Source of the DNA: Candidatus Nanohalarchaeota archaeon
Lineage (GTDB): Archaea; Nanohalarchaeota; Nanosalinia; Nanosalinales; JAFCCC01
Direction of reading: 5' to 3'
DNA length: 64,000 nucleotides
NCBI GenBank assembly: GCA_017610385.1
Contig: JAFCCC010000002.1
Location: 112,424-176,423 of the forward strand
Shown here: positions 61,577 through 64,000 of the stretch, in pieces
Position numbering within the stretch: the first letter of the stretch is position 1
Layout of the letters: each line of letters begins with the position of its first letter
Notes under the pieces: model-generated
Database searches by the model: none
Told to the model about the DNA's origin: nothing
Seen by the model: only the letters and a program-made list of their open reading frames with translations
Made by a program: the position numbers and the translations under genes

Positions 61577-62788
61577 ATGAATGTAGAAAAATTAAGACGG
61601 GATTTTCCAATCTTTGAAAGAAAAATTAGGGGTCAGAATATTGTTTATTTGGATAGTGCCTGCATGACTTTACGACCAAATTGCGTTATTGATAAAATCA
61701 AAGAATATTATGAAAAATATCCTGCTTGTGCGGGTCGATCTTCTCATGTTTTAGCAAACGAGGTTACTGAGAAATACAATAATTCTAGGAGAACTTTAAG
61801 TAAATTTATCGGTGCTAAGACACCAGAAGAAATTATTTTCACTAAAAACACAACAGAAGGAATTAATTTAATCAAAAATTCATTGAATTTTGAAAAAGGA
61901 GATGTTGTTTTAACAACAGACAAAGAACATAATTCAAATTTAATTCCGTGGCAAATTCTAAGAGAGAAGGGGGTTACTCATAAAATTGTTCAGTCTAATG
62001 AAGATTTAACATTTAATTTGGAAAATTATGAAAAGAAATTGAAGGAAGGCAATGTCAAACTGGTTTCTATGGTTCATACATCAAATTTAGATGGAGTAAC
62101 TAATCCTGCTAGAGAAATAGTAAATATAGCACACGATTTTGGAGCTTTAGTTTTATTAGATGGGGCACAATCAATTCCAAGCTTAGAATTTAATGTTAAA
62201 AAGATGGATGTGGATTTTTTGGCTTTTTCAGGTCATAAACTGTGTGGACCAAGCGGAACAGGTGTGTTATATGGAAAAAAAGAATTATTAGAAAAATTAA
62301 ATCCTTTTTTAGTTGGTGGAGATACTGTTGCTCAAAGCACTTATGAAGATCATGAATTCTTACCTATTCCTGAAAAATTTGAAGCTGGGTTGCAAAACTA
62401 TGCAGGAATAATTGCATTGGGCGAAGCAACAAATTATCTATTACGAATCGGCAAAAATAAAATAGAGAAGCATGAAACTAATTTGAATAGCTTTATTACA
62501 GAGAAATTAAATGAATTTGATTCTATTGAACTTATTGGTCCTTCAGATCCAAAATTACGTGGGAGTATATTTTCATTTAATGTTAAAGGAATGAATGCGC
62601 ATGACGTTGCATTAATGTTAAGTAATTTAAGGAATGTGTGTGTGCGATCAGGTCAACATTGTGTTCACTCATGGTTTAATGCACATAAATTAGAAGGCTC
62701 TGTAAGAGCCTCATTTTATTTATACAATACTTTGGAAGATATTCAAATATTTATAGAAACTTTAAAAAGAGTTCTTGTCTTAAAATAA
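61577..62788 (+). CDS. sufS: Cysteine desulfurase, SufS/CsdA type
   Basis: A PLP enzyme that takes sulfur from cysteine for Fe-S cluster assembly. The 403 residues have YLDSACMTLRPN at the N terminus, the PLP-binding Lys in FSGHKLCGPSG (about residue 222), and the active-site Cys loop in VRSGQHCVHSWF (about residue 355). The spacing is of the SufS rather than the IscS kind. No SufBCD genes are adjacent. A membrane protein follows with 10 bases between. The iron-sulfur enzymes in this window (hydrogenase, IorA, NrdG, ferredoxin) would depend on such an activity. Confidence 0.93.
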   Translation: MNVEKLRRDFPIFERKIRGQNIVYLDSACMTLRPNCVIDKIKEYYEKYPACAGRSSHVLANEVTEKYNNSRRTLSKFIGAKTPEEIIFTKNTTEGINLIKNSLNFEKGDVVLTTDKEHNSNLIPWQILREKGVTHKIVQSNEDLTFNLENYEKKLKEGNVKLVSMVHTSNLDGVTNPAREIVNIAHDFGALVLLDGAQSIPSLEFNVKKMDVDFLAFSGHKLCGPSGTGVLYGKKELLEKLNPFLVGGDTVAQSTYEDHEFLPIPEKFEAGLQNYAGIIALGEATNYLLRIGKNKIEKHETNLNSFITEKLNEFDSIELIGPSDPKLRGSIFSFNVKGMNAHDVALMLSNLRNVCVRSGQHCVHSWFNAHKLEGSVRASFYLYNTLEDIQIFIETLKRVLVLK

Positions 62789-62798
62789 AGTGATTCAA

Positions 62799-63272
62799 AT
62801 GGTTATATGCATTATAGCACTGGTTGTTTGTGGAATTTTAGGAATCTTTTCTGTGAAATATCGCGCTATTGCAAAAGAATCTTTTAAATGTACTTTCAGA
62901 TTGATAACTTTTCGTCCATGTAATACAAATCTAGATCAAAGAATTAAAGCAAATATCACTTCTAAACTATTAAAAAGAACTCCAAAACTTGCAAAATTGG
63001 TTTATAGGTATTTTACATTACTTTCGGTTGTATTTGTAGTGATTTTCTTTGCAAGTATGGGCTATGGTGCGTATGCACTTTATAATTTAGGAGTACATGG
63101 AACGTGTAACTTGAAAAATCCAGATGAATGTATTTTTGATCCAAATGCCGGAGAAGAACAATCATGCAATTTAGGTGTAACTCACAATTTTATACCAAAT
63201 ATATTATCAAGAAATAAAATTTCACTTGATTCTGCTTGGAACTTCAGTAAACAATATAAAAGTATCATATAA
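62799..63272 (+). CDS. Cys-containing membrane protein of unknown function
   Basis: Not recognised. From the ATG at 62799, with GTGATTCA just before it, the protein has 157 residues. Two membrane helices (MVICIIALVVCGILGIFSV and LLSVVFVVIFFASMGYGAYAL) frame a cytoplasmic loop with SFKCTFRLITFRPCN. A third part after the second helix has three further cysteines (CNLKNPDEC and SCNL) facing outward. Paired cysteines on both sides suggest a redox or disulfide role, but no family motif is present. It follows the desulfurase by 10 bases. Confidence 0.65.
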   Translation: MVICIIALVVCGILGIFSVKYRAIAKESFKCTFRLITFRPCNTNLDQRIKANITSKLLKRTPKLAKLVYRYFTLLSVVFVVIFFASMGYGAYALYNLGVHGTCNLKNPDECIFDPNAGEEQSCNLGVTHNFIPNILSRNKISLDSAWNFSKQYKSII

Positions 63273-63289
63273 TTTAGAAAGAGATTAAA

Positions 63290-63598
63290 ATGCAAAAAGC
63301 TCGCGTTAAATTAACTAGCACAAACTGTGAAAAGATAGAGGGACTATCAAAAGAGATTGTGGGAATTGCTAGAAAGTTTCATGCAGAAGTAGCTGGACCG
63401 ATTCCATTGCCTACAAGAAAGCTAAGAATTACTACAAGAAAAAGTCCTTGTGGAGATGGAAGTTCGACCTGGGAACGGTGGGAAATGAGAGTTCATAAAC
63501 GTATGATCGACATTGGACAAAATGAGCGAGCTTTAAGACAAATTATGCGTGTTCATGTTCCGGAAGGAGTTAATATTGAAGTCGAACTATTACGTTAA
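63290..63598 (+). CDS. rps10: Small ribosomal subunit protein S10 (uS10)
   Basis: A 102-residue 30S head protein, archaeal type. The sequence QKARVKLTSTNCEKIEGL and the conserved loop GPIPLPTRKLRITTRKSPCGDG are diagnostic, and the end HVPEGVNIEVELL is normal. It is separated from EF-1A by four genes, whereas in most archaea it follows directly. A ribosome binding site AAGAGA precedes the ATG. Confidence 0.95.
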   Translation: MQKARVKLTSTNCEKIEGLSKEIVGIARKFHAEVAGPIPLPTRKLRITTRKSPCGDGSSTWERWEMRVHKRMIDIGQNERALRQIMRVHVPEGVNIEVELLR

Positions 63599-63672
63599 AT
63601 AACAGCTATTTCTAATTCAATTGTACAGCAATAAAATTATATTTAAATACCATCAAAAATTCATTTGAAAAT

Positions 63673-63757
63673 GCTGTGATGGCAGAGTGGTCTAATGCGC
63701 CAGCCTGGAAAGCTGGTCTCTGTTACGGAGGCGCAAGTTCGAATCTTGCTCACAGCG
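63673..63757 (+). tRNA. tRNA-Ser (anticodon GGA)
   Basis: Acceptor GCTGTGA/TCACAGC, anticodon stem CCAGC/GCTGG with loop CTGGAAA (anticodon GGA), a long variable arm CTCTGTTACGGAG, T stem GCAAG/CTTGC with loop TTCGAAT, and discriminator G. No intron. TTATATTTAAATACC lies about 25-35 bases upstream and suits a TATA box. Hairpin array C starts directly downstream. Confidence 0.95.
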
Positions 63758-64000
63758 TAGCCTTTTTGCGCAGTGAGCTTTTTAGATAAAAGCTCACGGA
63801 AACTTGTTAAGTTTCCTAAATCGGAAATTAATGCATTTCCAATTCAAGCAAAATAAGCTTTTTAATAAAGGCTTAAGCGAATAAGCTTTTTGCACAAACG
63901 TAAACGTGCAAAAATCTTAAGCAAATAAGCCTTTTAATAAAGGCTTAAGCGAAAATTGAACAGCGAGTTACGAGGGTAACTCACTAAGCCTTTTCAGTTA
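63758..64000. repeat. Modular hairpin array C, downstream of tRNA-Ser
   Basis: Begins right after tRNA-Ser and runs to the window end. It contains the 84-base three-stem unit (63775-63858, one base different from arrays A and B), AAGCTTTTTAATAAAGGCTT, the TTTTTGCAC/GTGCAAAAA hairpin, AAGCCTTTT/AAAGGCTT, GAGTTAC/GTAACTC and the start of another AAGCC module. The module order differs from arrays A and B. No coding region is seen. Confidence 0.88.

Overview
This AT-rich window is archaeal. The evidence is the split RNA polymerase genes, archaeal EF-2, EF-1A, S7, S10 and S12, tRNA genes with archaeal bulge-helix-bulge-type introns, TATA-like boxes upstream of genes, and GGTGA-type ribosome binding sites. 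The gene content suggests a small-genome anaerobe, possibly in the DPANN range: indolepyruvate ferredoxin oxidoreductase, a two-subunit NiFe hydrogenase, class III (anaerobic) ribonucleotide reductase, ferredoxin, DnaK/DnaJ/GrpE and many short unrecognised proteins. The phylum cannot be fixed without a tree.

Layout. 1-7.3 kb: end of iorA, iorB, a HAD hydrolase, grpE-dnaK-dnaJ, then hypB(ATPase type)-hypA on the minus strand. 7.3-9.4 kb: a RelE/DUF2683 toxin-antitoxin pair, endonuclease III, a large palindromic region and a nucleoside deaminase. 9.4-12.3 kb: hairpin repeats around tRNA-Leu, a DASS anion transporter and a Crp-type regulator. 12.4-17.1 kb: a hydrogen metabolism block, with ferredoxin divergent from the hydrogenase small and large subunits across palindromic sites, followed by a minus-strand operon of hypC, an unrecognised protein, an EamA transporter and the maturation protease. 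17.1-22.3 kb: an intron-bearing tRNA-Tyr and a run of unrecognised genes. 22.4-27.3 kb: a MarR-like regulator with a MacB-type export system. 27.3-36.4 kb: thioredoxin, zinc-ribbon proteins, 5S rRNA, two hairpin arrays, tRNA-Asp, a decayed gene copy next to its intact paralogue, microproteins, LemA/HtpX, DagK and tRNA-Lys. 36.4-41 kb: a P-loop kinase, a Kef antiporter and a P-type ATPase. 41-63.6 kb: rpoH-B''-B'-A(fused)-nusA, nrdD-nrdG on the other strand, rps12-rps7, DPH6, EF-2 with an intein, EF-1A, a SufS-like desulfurase and rps10. 63.7-64 kb: tRNA-Ser and a third hairpin array.

How it fits together. IorAB would make reduced ferredoxin from aryl pyruvates. The ferredoxin and the diaphorase-less hydrogenase could dispose of those electrons as H2 (inference). 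HypA, the ATPase-type HypB, HypC and the protease mature the hydrogenase; HypD, HypE and HypF are not in this window. DPH6 sits beside EF-2, which it helps modify.

Most notable: (1) an NrdR repressor domain fused to the N terminus of NrdD, preceded by two NrdR-box-like palindromes 31 bp apart; (2) three of five tRNA genes carry two introns each, at D-loop, T-loop and T-stem/loop positions as well as at 37/38; (3) three modular arrays of hairpins share an 84-bp unit, and some stem variants keep pairing; (4) an EF-2 intein whose N-terminal splice block and the EF-2 P-loop are missing; (5) a fused RpoA beside a split RpoB; (6) a minimal hydrogenase locus with novel partners.
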